Of a stretch of DNA of 64,000 nucleotides, positions 18,278 through 27,614 are shown in pieces (the stretch's first letter is position 1; every line of letters begins with the position of its first letter). The DNA is taken from NCBI RefSeq assembly GCF_006715395.1, contig NZ_VFNC01000001.1:3658001-3722000 (forward strand), written 5' to 3'. The position numbers and the translations under genes were made by a program. The notes beneath the pieces were generated by a model. It saw nothing but the letters and a program-made list of their open reading frames with translations. It was not told where the DNA came from and ran no database searches. Source of the stretch: Streptomyces sp. SLBN-31 (GTDB taxonomy: Bacteria; Actinomycetota; Actinomycetes; Streptomycetales; Streptomycetaceae).

Positions 18278-18739
18278 CTAGTCGTCGATCCGTACCGGCG
18301 CGTGGGGGTCGGCGACGTGGGGGAGGACGAAGTTGTAGCCGATGGCGGCGTGTCCGCCGCCGTTGGGGCATACGCCTTTGTCGGGGTAGCCGTCGTAGAA
18401 CATGGCCTGGCAGTTGGCGCAGTAGCGCCAGTCCGTCTGTGCGGTCGGAGTGCCGGCGATGTCGTGCGGTGGCACATAGTGCTTGCCGTCGGCGACATGG
18501 CTCCCGCCGCCTGGGCAGCGGCCCTTTTGGGGGTAGCCGTCGTAGAACATGAGCTGGCAGCGTCCACAGCGGCGCCAGTCGGTCTGCGCGGTGGGTGTGC
18601 CGGGCACGTCGTTGGGAATGACGAAGGTGTAGCCGATGGCCTGGTGTCCGCCGCCGGTGGGGCAGGAGCCCTTTTGCGGGTTGCCGTCGTAGAACATCGC
18701 GTGGCATTTGCCGCAGTAGCGCCAGTCGGTGACCGACAT
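18278..18739 (-). CDS. protein of three tandem 49-residue CCCH (zinc-ribbon-like) repeats
   Basis: The 153 residues consist of MSV plus three repeats at 4-52, 53-101 and 102-153. Each repeat begins TDWR and carries C-x2-C-x13-C-x5-H (CGKC, SCPTGGGH in repeat 1), a constant MFYDGxPxKG core and a GTPTAQ linker. The fixed CCCH spacing suggests one zinc site per repeat; this is an inference. There is no signal peptide or membrane segment. GAAGGGAGAC precedes the ATG. Similar WR-C-x2-C...FYDG...CP-GGGH units occur in other actinobacterial proteins, often attached to other domains, but I know of no assigned function. The gene is isolated on the minus strand, 219 bp upstream of the SpoIIE gene's stop. 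Confidence 0.75.
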   Translation of the reverse strand: MSVTDWRYCGKCHAMFYDGNPQKGSCPTGGGHQAIGYTFVIPNDVPGTPTAQTDWRRCGRCQLMFYDGYPQKGRCPGGGSHVADGKHYVPPHDIAGTPTAQTDWRYCANCQAMFYDGYPDKGVCPNGGGHAAIGYNFVLPHVADPHAPVRIDD

Positions 18740-18958
18740 GGCAGTCTCCCTTCGTGTGTTCGTCCGGGGGGTGGCCCGCACGCCGTGACCGACGCTAGCC
18801 AACCGCTGTCAGCCCGGCGTTACTCAGCCGTCATCGCGCCGCTTGCGCGAGGCGCTCCGCGGCACGGCAAGCGTGGCGATCGTGAACGTGTCTCCCGCCG
18901 CCCAGTTACGGTTACTCGGGCCGTTCCGGAACCGTCCCGCGGCACCGGCACCTACTCC

Positions 18959-21763
18959 TCACATCAGGGGATCCCCGAACTGTTCGAGGAGAACATCGAC
19001 CGGCGTATGGTCCGTGGGATCGGACGCGTCGTCGTGCAGGAGCTGCTCCGCCCAGATGACCTTGCCGTGGGACGTGTACCGCGTCCCCCACCGCTGTGCG
19101 AACTGCGCCACGAGGAACAGCCCCCGCCCGCCCTCGTCCGTGGTCGCCGCCCGCCGCAGTCGCGGAGAGGTGCTGGAGCCGTCCGACACCTCACAGATCA
19201 GACTGCGTCCGTGCAGCAGGCGCACCTTCACAGGTGGCGACCCGTAGCGGATCGCGTTCGTGACCAGCTCGCTGAGGATCAGCTCCGTGGTGAACGCGGT
19301 CTCCTCCAGTCCCCACCCGTTCAGAACGGTCCTGCACTGGGCCCGCACCGAGGGCACCACCGCCGTGTGGGGCGGCACATCCCATTCGGCCACCGACGAG
19401 GACGGGACCCGCCGGGTCCGCGCCGCCAGCAGTGCGATGTCGTCCGAGAGCCGGTCCGGCTTCAACGCCCCGATCACCGCCCGGCAGGTCTCCTCCGGAG
19501 TGCGCTCCCCGGCCCCGGCTCCGCCCAGCGCCCGGCGCAGCCCGTCGAGACCGGCGTCGATGTCGCGGGCGGCGTTCTTGACCAGCCCGTCGGTGTACAG
19601 GATCAGCTGCGAGCCCTCCGCCAGGCGCACGTCGGCGGTTTCGAAGGGGTAACCCCCCAGACCGAACGGGGGCGAGGCCGGCACCTCGGGGCAGACGACC
19701 GTCCCGTCCGGGTTCACCACCACGGGGCCGGGATGCCCCGCACGGGCCATCGTGCAGATCCCTGCCACCGGGTCGTAGATCGCGTACAGGCACGTCGCTC
19801 CGGTCAACCCCGCCCCCTCCTGGTCGTCGGGGGCAGTGCCGGAGTCGTCCTCGTCGTCCAGGCGGGCGACCAGATCGTCCAGCTTCCCGAGGACCTCGTC
19901 GACGGGGAGGTCCAGCGTGGCGAAGTTGTGCACGGCGACGCGCAGCCGCCCCATCGTCGCCGATGCGTGCAGCCCGTGGCCGACGACATCGCCCATCACC
20001 AGTGCCACACGTCCGCCCGGCAGCGGAATGACGTCGAACCAGTCCCCGCCCACTCCCGCCTCCGACGGCAGGTACCGCCAGGCCACTTCCAGGGCGTCCT
20101 GCTCCGGCTGGCCCCGCGGCAGCAGACTGCGCTGCAGCGTCACCGTCATCGCGTGCTCGCGGGTGAACCTCCGGGCGTTGTCGATGGCCACCGCCGCCCG
20201 CGCCCCCAGCTCTTCCGCGAAGGTCACGTCCTCCGGCCCGAATGGGGGCGAGCCCTCCGTGCGGTAGAAGTGCGCGAGGCCCAGGGGCACCCCCCGCGCC
20301 CGCAGCGGCATGGTCACCAGGGAGTGCAACCCCAGCTCCAGCGCCTTTCGAGCGCGTTCCGGATCCTGTTCCTGCCAGCCGTGGGCCTGCCGCAGGTCCG
20401 CCTCCAGGACACCCCGGCTCTGTTCCAGCGCCAGCATCTGCGGAGTCTCCGGCGAGAACGTGATCACTTCACCCAGCCGGTACACCGGCAGCATCCGCTG
20501 ATCTCCGCTGATCGCGGACCGCAGCAGGTGGCGCCAGCCCTCTGTCGTCGGCTCGGAGCCGCGCACCACCGAGTCCAGCAGATCCACCGCGACGACGTCG
20601 GCGAACCGGGGCACCGCCACGTCGGCCAGTTCCTGGGCCGTGCGCTCCACATCCAGCGTCGTCCCGATCCGCATCCCCGCCTCGTACAGCAGCTTCAGCT
20701 GTCCCAGCGCCACCTCGGCCCGCCCCGACACCACCGCCAGCTCCGTGGTGTCCCGCAACGTCACCACGCTGCCCGCGTGGTCGGTCTCAGGGAACGTGGG
20801 CCGCTTGTTCACCGCCAGCAACCGGTCGTTGGCGAGGTGCACCTCGTCGGTGACCTTCTCCGGGGATGCGAGCACGCGTGCCATCTGCTCGGGAAGCCCC
20901 AGATCCCGCACGTACCGGCCCTGTGTGTCCGCCGGCAGACCCAGCAGCCGCTTCGCCTCGTCGTTGGCCAGCAGCAGCCGTCCGTCCTCGCCGGTGATCA
21001 GCACCCCCTCCCGCGCCGCGTGCAGCACGGCCTGGTGGTGCTCGTACAGCCGCGCCAGCTCCACCGGGGCCAGCCCATGGGTCTGCCGCAGCAGTCGCCG
21101 GGACACCGCGGTCGTCCCCGCCGCGGCCAGCACCAGCATGATCGCGCCGATGCCCAGGACGATCGGCAGCTGCGGCATCCACAGTCGCGACACGTTCCTG
21201 ACGGTGATGCCCGCGGAGACCAGGCCGACGACCTTGCCGCGCGCGTCGGTCACCGGGACGACCGCCTGGACGCCCGTCCCCTTGCCTGCCGGCAGAGGCG
21301 GACCGCCCGCCTGTTCGACGACGGTACGGCCTTCGAGCGCCGGCTCGATGGTTCCGACGAACTTCTTCCCGATCTCCGAGGGGTAGGGATACGTGTACCG
21401 GATCCCCTCCGTGCTCATCACGACGATGAAGTCCATGCCCGCCCGCTTGCGCGCCTCCTCGGCTCGCGGTTGCAACACGGCGGTCGGATCCGGGCTGCGC
21501 AGCGCCAGGCTCACACCAGGGGCGCTGGCGAACGACTGGGCGGCCACCACCGACTCCCGACGCCCCTGCCGCACCGCGTCGCGCGCCGCCTGCAGCACGA
21601 TGCTCGCCACCGCGACCACCACCAGCAGCACCACGATCGCGCTCTGGACGAGGAACACCTGCCCCGCCGCGGTGCGCGGGCTCAGTACCGACGGGCGCCG
21701 AGTCCGCCGGCCATCGGTGGGCGGAGGACGTGAGGTCCGCAATCGGCTGAGATATCCCTGCAT
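18959..21763 (-). CDS. multidomain sensor SpoIIE phosphatase with C-terminal HATPase
   Basis: The start at MQGYLSRLRTSR (21763) follows a TCAAGGGTGT ribosome site; the frame extends 100 codons further upstream without coding character. Domains in the 934 residues: transmembrane helix about 37-60; extracytoplasmic single-Cache-like sensor about 60-185; second helix about 190-212; PAS about 240-330 (AAREGVLITGEDGRLLLAN); GAF about 350-520; PP2C/SpoIIE phosphatase about 535-760 (GGDWFDVIPLPGGRVALVMGDVVGHG, LSDDIALLAART); HATPase_c_2 about 790-925 (ELILSELVTNAIRYG, DEGGRGLFLVAQ). It would sense an external ligand and switch a sigma factor through dephosphorylation of an anti-anti-sigma protein and kinase-type binding. 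Partners may be the STAS and HATPase proteins encoded at 56.6-57.6 kb. Confidence 0.94.
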   Translation of the reverse strand: MQGYLSRLRTSRPPPTDGRRTRRPSVLSPRTAAGQVFLVQSAIVVLLVVVAVASIVLQAARDAVRQGRRESVVAAQSFASAPGVSLALRSPDPTAVLQPRAEEARKRAGMDFIVVMSTEGIRYTYPYPSEIGKKFVGTIEPALEGRTVVEQAGGPPLPAGKGTGVQAVVPVTDARGKVVGLVSAGITVRNVSRLWMPQLPIVLGIGAIMLVLAAAGTTAVSRRLLRQTHGLAPVELARLYEHHQAVLHAAREGVLITGEDGRLLLANDEAKRLLGLPADTQGRYVRDLGLPEQMARVLASPEKVTDEVHLANDRLLAVNKRPTFPETDHAGSVVTLRDTTELAVVSGRAEVALGQLKLLYEAGMRIGTTLDVERTAQELADVAVPRFADVVAVDLLDSVVRGSEPTTEGWRHLLRSAISGDQRMLPVYRLGEVITFSPETPQMLALEQSRGVLEADLRQAHGWQEQDPERARKALELGLHSLVTMPLRARGVPLGLAHFYRTEGSPPFGPEDVTFAEELGARAAVAIDNARRFTREHAMTVTLQRSLLPRGQPEQDALEVAWRYLPSEAGVGGDWFDVIPLPGGRVALVMGDVVGHGLHASATMGRLRVAVHNFATLDLPVDEVLGKLDDLVARLDDEDDSGTAPDDQEGAGLTGATCLYAIYDPVAGICTMARAGHPGPVVVNPDGTVVCPEVPASPPFGLGGYPFETADVRLAEGSQLILYTDGLVKNAARDIDAGLDGLRRALGGAGAGERTPEETCRAVIGALKPDRLSDDIALLAARTRRVPSSSVAEWDVPPHTAVVPSVRAQCRTVLNGWGLEETAFTTELILSELVTNAIRYGSPPVKVRLLHGRSLICEVSDGSSTSPRLRRAATTDEGGRGLFLVAQFAQRWGTRYTSHGKVIWAEQLLHDDASDPTDHTPVDVLLEQFGDPLM

Positions 21764-21876
21764 ACACCCTTGATAACACCGCTGCGCAGACCTGGGACGA
21801 CTAAAGACGCCTCCCCGGAGAGGCGATCCCGCCGCGAGTCGAGCAACCTGAGGGCCGTGACGGGGGACCGCCCGAA

Positions 21877-21900
21877 CGGCGCCCCGGGTGAGGGGCGCCG
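21877..21900. promoter_or_regulatory. GC hairpin in divergent leader
   Basis: CGGCGCCCC-GGGTGA-GGGGCGCCG is a 9-bp perfect stem with a 6-nt loop in the 201-bp region between the divergent SpoIIE and PP2C genes. It could be a leader structure or a terminator-like element; role unknown. Confidence 0.4.
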
Positions 21901-21964
21901 GCGACCGCGCGCCGGGCCCGGCGCCCGCCTTCCGTCGGCCGGATGACGACGCATCCTGCCGCAC

Positions 21965-23158
21965 GTGTCTGATCATGAAGAACGAGCCGCGTCTTCCATC
22001 CGAGTTCGATGCCTGGTTCCTGTCGTTATGATTCATTTTGTGATCTGGTCTGGGCGGCCGTGGCGTCGGCATCCTCTTCGCGGCGGCCGGTGGGAAGCGG
22101 CCACGCTGTCACCGGTGATCCTCAGCGCCCTCATCGCCGTTCTGGCGTTCTCCACCCCACGGCAGATCGCCTTCAGCCGCCTCCTCCCCACCGCTCCCGC
22201 CCTCGCCGCCGCCATGTGGCCCGTGCTTCCCACGCTCCTGCTCGGACTGTTCTGCCTCCTGGTCATGATCGGTCTCAGCTTCGTCTACACCGACCTGGGA
22301 ACGCCCTACACGTCGGCAGCCATCGTCGCGGTCACCCTGGCGGCCGCCTACGCCAGCCATGTTCGGCTGCAGCGCGAGGAGACGCTGTTCCACGTCCGGC
22401 TCGTCGCCGAGGCAGCCCAGGAGGTGCTGCTACGCCCTCTGCCGCGCTGCATCAACAACATCGAGATCGAGGCCCTGTACCTGGCGGCACAGGAGGAGGC
22501 CCGGATCGGTGGCGACTTCTACGAGGCGGCCGACACGCCGTACGGGATCCGGCTGCTCATCGGCGACGTGCGCGGCAAGGGCCTGTCCGCGGTCGGAGCG
22601 GCCTCCGCGCTGATCAGCTGCTTCAGGGAGGCCGCGTACGACGAGCCCGATCTCAGCGGCATCATTCATCGCCTGGAAGTCACCATTACCCGTCACAGTG
22701 CCGCGTTCGCCGTCCCGGACCGGCCGGAGCACTTCGCCACCGCCCTCATCATCGAAATCCCTCAGGACGGCGGTCAGGTCAGACTCGTCAGCTGCGGGCA
22801 CCCTCCACCCGTGCTCGTCCACCAGGGCAAGACCAGGCTGCTGGAGGCCACCACCCCCTCGCCGCCGCTCAACCTGACGACGCTCGTCGGCGAACACCAC
22901 CGCGTGGACACCTTCGACTTCACCCCCGGCGACCTGCTGCTCCTCTACACCGACGGGGTGACGGAGGCCCGGGACCGCGCCGGCACGTTCTTCCCCCTGC
23001 CGGACTGGACCCAGCAGCAGGGCCAGGCGCCGCCCCGCGAGCTGCTCGACCGGCTTCACGCAGCCCTGCTCCGCTACAGCGGCGGAAGGCTCGACGACGA
23101 CGTCGCCGCCCTTGTCGTGCACTGCCCGGACGCGTGGGCCAGGGAGCACGACCTATAG
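21965..23158 (+). CDS. membrane-anchored PP2C/SpoIIE-type serine/threonine phosphatase
   Basis: Uses GTG at 21965 (397 residues); an ATG at 22028 is an equally good start just before the first membrane segment. Three hydrophobic segments lie at about 45-62, 68-105 and 112-125, then the phosphatase domain at about 150-390. Its motifs are intact: EARIGGDFYEAADT, LLIGDVRGKGL, LVSCGHPPPVLVH, LLLYTDGVTEARD and LDDDVAALVV, supplying the metal-binding Asp residues. Streptomyces genomes carry many such membrane phosphatases of the RsbU/SpoIIE type, which dephosphorylate anti-anti-sigma factors. It is divergent from the large SpoIIE protein gene, suggesting joint regulation. Confidence 0.92.
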   Translation: MSDHEERAASSIRVRCLVPVVMIHFVIWSGRPWRRHPLRGGRWEAATLSPVILSALIAVLAFSTPRQIAFSRLLPTAPALAAAMWPVLPTLLLGLFCLLVMIGLSFVYTDLGTPYTSAAIVAVTLAAAYASHVRLQREETLFHVRLVAEAAQEVLLRPLPRCINNIEIEALYLAAQEEARIGGDFYEAADTPYGIRLLIGDVRGKGLSAVGAASALISCFREAAYDEPDLSGIIHRLEVTITRHSAAFAVPDRPEHFATALIIEIPQDGGQVRLVSCGHPPPVLVHQGKTRLLEATTPSPPLNLTTLVGEHHRVDTFDFTPGDLLLLYTDGVTEARDRAGTFFPLPDWTQQQGQAPPRELLDRLHAALLRYSGGRLDDDVAALVVHCPDAWAREHDL

Positions 23159-23287
23159 GCCTCGCCCGGGCGGCCGTGGCGGAGATCGTCACCGGCTTCG
23201 CCGGACACGGCCCGCTCAGCGGAGCCCGTGTCCGTGGGGCGGTCCGGGCCGGGGCGGGGCGTGGAGGCGTCCCACCCCGGCCGGGTG

Positions 23288-23401
23288 TCATCGCAGGTAC
23301 TTCACCGGCTTGGTCGCCGCGTTGAGCAGGTATTCCAAGGGACCGCGACGGAAGAAGCGGGACCAGACCCCCGCGAACAGAGTGGCTGCGAGGATAGCGG
23401 G
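23288..23401 (-). pseudogene. 3' stub of a DUF418 membrane protein gene
   Basis: The last 36 codons read ILAATLFAGVWSRFFRRGPL followed by EYLLNAATKPVKYLR and a stop. This matches the C-terminus of the intact DUF418 protein at 27615-28784 (LWSRFFPRGPLEWLLGKATG). Upstream on the minus strand the homology stops, so the rest has been deleted. The 5' side of the stub faces the ABC transporter gene. Confidence 0.7.
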
Positions 23402-23693
23402 GGTGGGGCCGCCAGTTGCCGGATGGGCGGCGGGTGACCGGGCTTCGAGGCTGGAGGCATGACACACCGTGCGCGACACAAGGAAGGCGAGACTTCGCTG
23501 CGGTCGGAGGCCGACGTGCCGGGTCGTGACGTCGTCTCCGGCAGGGGCGAGTTCCTGGAATTCCTCGGCCTGACACTGGCGGCCGGCACCTTCGCCCTGG
23601 TCGTCGCCCATCCTGAGGCCTGCGAAGCGTTGGTACACACCCTCGCCGCGAGCACAGGCCGACCTACCCACTGTTCGACACACGCTCACGCCC

Positions 23694-23733
23694 CGGTGTG
23701 CCGGGCACCGCGTGTGCGGTGCCCGGCACACCG
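23694..23733 (+). promoter_or_regulatory. perfect 18-bp hairpin immediately before the ABC transporter gene
   Basis: Two 18-nt arms (first arm 23694-23711, second 23716-23733) pair perfectly around the loop GTGT. The second arm ends 17 bases before the GTG start, leaving the AGAAGGGA ribosome site single-stranded. It could be an intrinsic terminator of a lost upstream gene, an attenuator, or a dimer-protein operator. Confidence 0.6.
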
Positions 23734-23750
23734 CGGAAGAAGGGAATGTC

Positions 23751-25373
23751 GTGAACACCGCATCCGCCCCGACGACGGATGAGCCGTCCCTGTCCGCCCG
23801 CGAGACGGTCACAGCGCTGGTGTTGCTGGGTACGGCGGTCGAGGCGTTCGGCGCGTATGTGCTGGAGCGCACGGCGGAGTCGGTGGTGCTGGCCGCGCGG
23901 CGCACCCTGGTGGGGCGGTTGCTGCGGCTGCGGATCGCGGAGTGGGAACGGATCCCGCCGGGTGATCTGATGTCCCGGGTCACCTCGGACACCACGCTGC
24001 TGCGGGCGGTCAGCACCCAGGCGGTCGTCTCCGCCGCGACCGGAGTGGTCGCCTTCGTGGCGGCGGTCGTGGTGATGGCGTCCCTGGATGTCGTGCTGCT
24101 GGGTGTAACGCTCGGTGTGATCGTGCTGGTGGGCGGGGCGGTCGCGCTGGTGATGCCAAGGATCGCGCGGGCCGCCGAGCGGGCGCAGGAGGCGGTCGGG
24201 GAGATCTCCGTCGCCTTGGAGCGGGCTCTTGGGGCGTTCCGGACGGTGAAGGCTTCCGGTGCCGAGGAGCGGGAGAACGCCCGGGTGGAGGCGGCGGCGC
24301 GGCGGGCGTGGTGGCACGGTGTGCAGAGCGCGAAGTGGGAGTCCGTGGCGGGCTCGGCTGACGAACTCGCCGTACAGCTGGCCTTCCTCGCGGTGCTCGG
24401 TGTCGGCGGCGCACGGGTGGCGTCGGGGGAGATCCCCGTGTCCACCCTCATCGCCTTCCTGCTGTACCTCTTCTACCTGATCGAGCCGGTGTCCAGGCTG
24501 GTCGACGCCGTCTCCCACTATCAGGAGGGGGCGGCCGCGATCTCCCGCGTCGCGCAGGTGGAACGCCTGGCGACGGAGCCGCCTGCCGGGACGAAGGCGG
24601 CCCTGCCCCGGCAGGGTGCAACGGTGCCGAGTCCGGCGTCGGTGCGCTTCAAGGACGTGTCCTTCCGCTACCGCCCCGGCCTGCCGAGTGTCCATCGGCA
24701 GGTGAGCTTCGAGGTGCCGGCAACCGGGATGACAGCCTTCGTCGGCCCCTCGGGCGCGGGTAAGTCGACGGTGTTCGCGCTCATCGAGCGGTTCCACGAG
24801 GCCACCGGCGGCCGGGTCCTGGTCGACGGCAAGGACGTACGGGACTGGTCCCTGTCCGAGCTTCGGTCTGCCGTCGGGTACGTGGAGCAGGACGCTCCTG
24901 TGCTGGCCGGCACCCTGCGGGAGAACGTGGTGTTCGCGGCGCCCGGCGCGACGGACGACGACATCCGCGACGTCCTGGCCCGCACGCGGCTCGACAGCCT
25001 CGTCGAGCGCCTGCCGCACGGCCTGAACACCCCGGTCGGACACCGGGGTTCGAAGCTGTCGGGTGGCGAGCGGCAGCGCATCGCCATCGCCCGCGCCCTG
25101 CTGCGCAGGCCCCGCCTGCTGCTCTTGGACGAGGCGACCTCGCAGCTCGACGCCGTCAACGAACGGGCGTTGCGGGAGGTCATCGCGGAGGTGGCCCGGG
25201 AGACCACGGTGCTGGTGGTGGCCCACCGCCTGTCGACGGTGACCGGCGCCGACCGGATCGTCGTCATGGACGCCGGACGGGTCCGGGCGGTCGGCACACA
25301 CGAGCAACTCGTGGCCGAGGACCAGCTGTACGCGCGACTGGCGGCCACCCAGCTCCTGGCCCCCGCGCGATGA
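23751..25373 (+). CDS. ABC exporter half-transporter (membrane and ATPase domains fused), N-terminally short
   Basis: GTG at 23751 has AGAAGGGA 5-12 bases upstream and gives 540 residues. The membrane part (about 1-290) starts directly with the helix [19 protein letters not shown] and then [20 protein letters not shown]; exporters of this type normally have a first helix and about 50-80 residues before this point. The ATPase part (about 310-540) is complete: Walker [11 protein letters not shown]-loop VEQDAP, signature [12 protein letters not shown], Walker [15 protein letters not shown]-loop VAHRLS. It would export a lipid, peptide or drug as a dimer, but with helix 1 missing its function is doubtful. 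No partner half is adjacent. Confidence 0.85.
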   Translation: MNTASAPTTDEPSLSARETVTALVLLGTAVEAFGAYVLERTAESVVLAARRTLVGRLLRLRIAEWERIPPGDLMSRVTSDTTLLRAVSTQAVVSAATGVVAFVAAVVVMASLDVVLLGVTLGVIVLVGGAVALVMPRIARAAERAQEAVGEISVALERALGAFRTVKASGAEERENARVEAAARRAWWHGVQSAKWESVAGSADELAVQLAFLAVLGVGGARVASGEIPVSTLIAFLLYLFYLIEPVSRLVDAVSHYQEGAAAISRVAQVERLATEPPAGTKAALPRQGATVPSPASVRFKDVSFRYRPGLPSVHRQVSFEVPATGMTAFVGPSGAGKSTVFALIERFHEATGGRVLVDGKDVRDWSLSELRSAVGYVEQDAPVLAGTLRENVVFAAPGATDDDIRDVLARTRLDSLVERLPHGLNTPVGHRGSKLSGGERQRIAIARALLRRPRLLLLDEATSQLDAVNERALREVIAEVARETTVLVVAHRLSTVTGADRIVVMDAGRVRAVGTHEQLVAEDQLYARLAATQLLAPAR

Positions 25374-25586
25374 CCCGCCACAGGCCAGGTTGTCCGGTCG
25401 GCCACTGCCCGACTCACGGCCGGACAACCACCCGTACTCACGCAAGGACGGGCTTCAGGTATCGAGTTCGGCCGCCGCCGCCGCAAGCCGGGCGGAGCAA
25501 GGGCCAGGGCGCCGGCGCCCGTTGCCGGCCACGCTTACGAGTGGGCCCCGTGAGCCACGAGCCGACGGAACAGCACGAGGGGTCGG

Positions 25587-26703
25587 TCAGTCCGCGCTGG
25601 GGGGAATCCGCAGCCGCACCCGGTAGCCGCCCTCCGCGGTCGGGCCCGCATCCAGGGTGCCGTGCAGGATCTCGGCACGTTCCCGCAGTCCGACCAGGCC
25701 CTGCTGCGAACTTGGGAGGGAGAGGGAGGGACGCGTGGGCGGTGTGTTGGTGACGGTCACTCCCATGCCGTCGCCGTCCTGCCACAGCTCGATCCGGGCC
25801 GTGGCGCCGGGTGCGTGCTTGCGGACGTTGGTCAGCGCCTCCTGGACCGTGCGGTAGAGCGCCCGTTGGGCGGGTGAGCCCACGGTGGGCGGCAGCTCAC
25901 CCGACAACTCCGCGTGTGTGCCGCTTGATTGCACCAATTTACCCAGGTCGGCCAGGGTGGGCTGAGGGGTGAGCTCCGTGGCGTGGCCGCCGGAGGCCCG
26001 CAGCAGCGTGACCATGGTGCGCAGCTCGTCGAGGGTCGTGACGCTCAGGGAACGGATAGTGCGGGCAGCCTCTGGCATCCGCGTCCTTGGCGGCGACCTG
26101 CAACGCCCCGGCCCGTACCGCGATCAGACTGACCTGGTGGGAGACCACGTCGTGCATCTCACGGGCCAACTGGGCGCGCTCGCGCGCGAGTACGGCCTGC
26201 GCGTGCAGGGCCCGCTCGTGCTCCCTGGCCTCCTCGATCTCCACTATCCGCCGCGCCAGGTCCCGGTGCGCCTGGAGAAGCTGTGCGATGAGGACCGGGG
26301 CGGAAGCGGTCGCCAGACTGTAGACGAAGGTGAGCAGCGTCATCGTCCGGCCGACCTCGGCGAGGCCGGCCAGGGGCCACGGAGTGCTGTTCGCGACGGC
26401 GGTCAGTGCGACGCACACCGCGAGAAGAGGGCGGTTGCGCGAGCGCTCGGCCAGTGTGAACAGCGCCGCCAGCGGAGCGACGGCGACGGGCTGGGTCAGG
26501 GAGATGGGCAGGGTGAGCAGGAAGACGACGAGCGGGAACCGGCGCCGGAAGGCCAACGCCACACAGCCGAGCGCGGCCAGTGCGATACCGAGGCGCGAGT
26601 CGTCCAACAGGTTCAGCCACACGTCCACGGCCGCCGCGATGACCAGGACGAGGTCGACGACCGGCGCGGGCACACGCTCCCACAGCGCGCGGACGCGGAT
26701 CAT
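25587..26703 (-). pseudogene. NarL-type sensor histidine kinase, single-base frameshift
   Basis: The first frame (from MIRVRALWERVPAPV) holds four or five membrane helices over residues about 12-140 and the HisKA_3 phospho-acceptor region ARERAQLAREMHDVVSHQVS, with the phosphorylated His in REMHDVV. It then leaves frame near 26065, and the ATPase part (EAARTIRSLSVTTLDELR, VQEALTNVRKHAPGA, QQGLVGLRERAEIL) continues in the next frame to 25587. One extra G in GCGGATGCCAGAG accounts for the break. Restored, it is an ordinary 370-residue kinase. Its start overlaps the stop of the response regulator gene by 4 bases, so both are co-translated, with the regulator gene first. Confidence 0.85.
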
Positions 26704-27371
26704 CGCCCTGCCCCCGAGCGGGGGCGCTCGTCGAGCAGTCCGGCCCGCTGCGCCAGCAGCGCGGCCTGCACCCGACCGGTCACCCGCAGCTTGGTGAGGA
26801 TCGCGCTGACGTGGTCCTTGACCGTGCCGGCACCCAGGTGGATGCGCTTCCCGATGGCGGCGTTCGACAGCCCGTCCGCCACCAGCACGAGGACGTCACG
26901 CTCGCGGGCGGTCAGCAACCGGACCCGTGCCGCATCCTCGTCGACGGCCGTCCCGCTGCCGGGGTGGCTGTGCAGTAGGCTCCGCGACGCCTTGGGGGAC
27001 AGCACCACACCGCCCGCTGCCAGGGTGCGTACCAGGTGAGCGAGCTGCTCCGGCTCGGTGTCCTTGAGCAGGAAACCGCCCGCGCCCGAGTTCAGCGCGG
27101 TCAGGATGTACTCGTCGGCGTCGAACGTGGTCAGCATCGCCACCACCGGCGGATCCGGCATCGCGCGCAGCTCGCGCAGGACGGTGAGCCCGTCGACGTC
27201 CGGCATCCGGATGTCCAGCAGCACGACGTCGGGCCGCCGCCGCCTCACGGTCTCCACGGCGTTGGCCCCGCTCGCGGTCGCGACGACCTCGATGTCCTCG
27301 GACGCGCCCAGAATGAGTTCGAAGCCCGAGCGGACCAGTGCCTCGTCGTCCACCACCACTACCCGGATCAC
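26700..27371 (-). CDS. NarL/LuxR-family response regulator
   Basis: The GTG at 27371 (VIRVVVVDDEALVRSGFE) is preferred because AAGGTGAGG lies at proper spacing; an ATG at 27395 is in frame with a poorer ribosome site. The receiver domain (residues 1-120) has the acidic pair DDE, the phospho-acceptor Asp in VVLLDIRMPDVDG and the conserved Lys in FLLKDTEP. The LuxR helix-turn-helix (about 150-210) is LTARERDVLVLVADGLSNAA followed by HLGAGTVKDHVSAILTKL. It is the partner of the kinase encoded by the overlapping downstream gene. The nearby ABC exporter and DUF418 genes are the plausible targets. Confidence 0.93.
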   Translation of the reverse strand: MIRVVVVDDEALVRSGFELILGASEDIEVVATASGANAVETVRRRRPDVVLLDIRMPDVDGLTVLRELRAMPDPPVVAMLTTFDADEYILTALNSGAGGFLLKDTEPEQLAHLVRTLAAGGVVLSPKASRSLLHSHPGSGTAVDEDAARVRLLTARERDVLVLVADGLSNAAIGKRIHLGAGTVKDHVSAILTKLRVTGRVQAALLAQRAGLLDERPRSGAGR

Positions 27372-27614
27372 GTGCTCAGCCTCACCTTCGTCCATGCCGT
27401 CGGACCCATGCCGACTCGACCCTAAAGCCCCGATCGGTCCCGACGGTCCGGCGAGCAGCAGCTCCAGCCGCACGGCGGGGTAGCACCCACCACTCGGCAG
27501 GGGCCTCACAGCCGCCTGCCGGATAGTCCATGATCGGCCCGGTCTCCAGCCTGAGGGGCATGACCCATCACGCGGACTCCCCACCGCCCCCGGCCGACGC
27601 AGTGTCCCCTGTGA

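Noticed and set aside
18302..21733. 1143-codon plus-strand open frame
   Set aside because: Antisense shadow of the CCCH-repeat and SpoIIE genes; high GC leaves opposite frames open.
23459..23782. 107-codon ORF upstream of the ABC gene
   Set aside because: The middle has fair codon bias ([20 protein letters not shown]), but the end runs through the perfect hairpin and overlaps the ABC start; no family or ribosome site. At most a stub.
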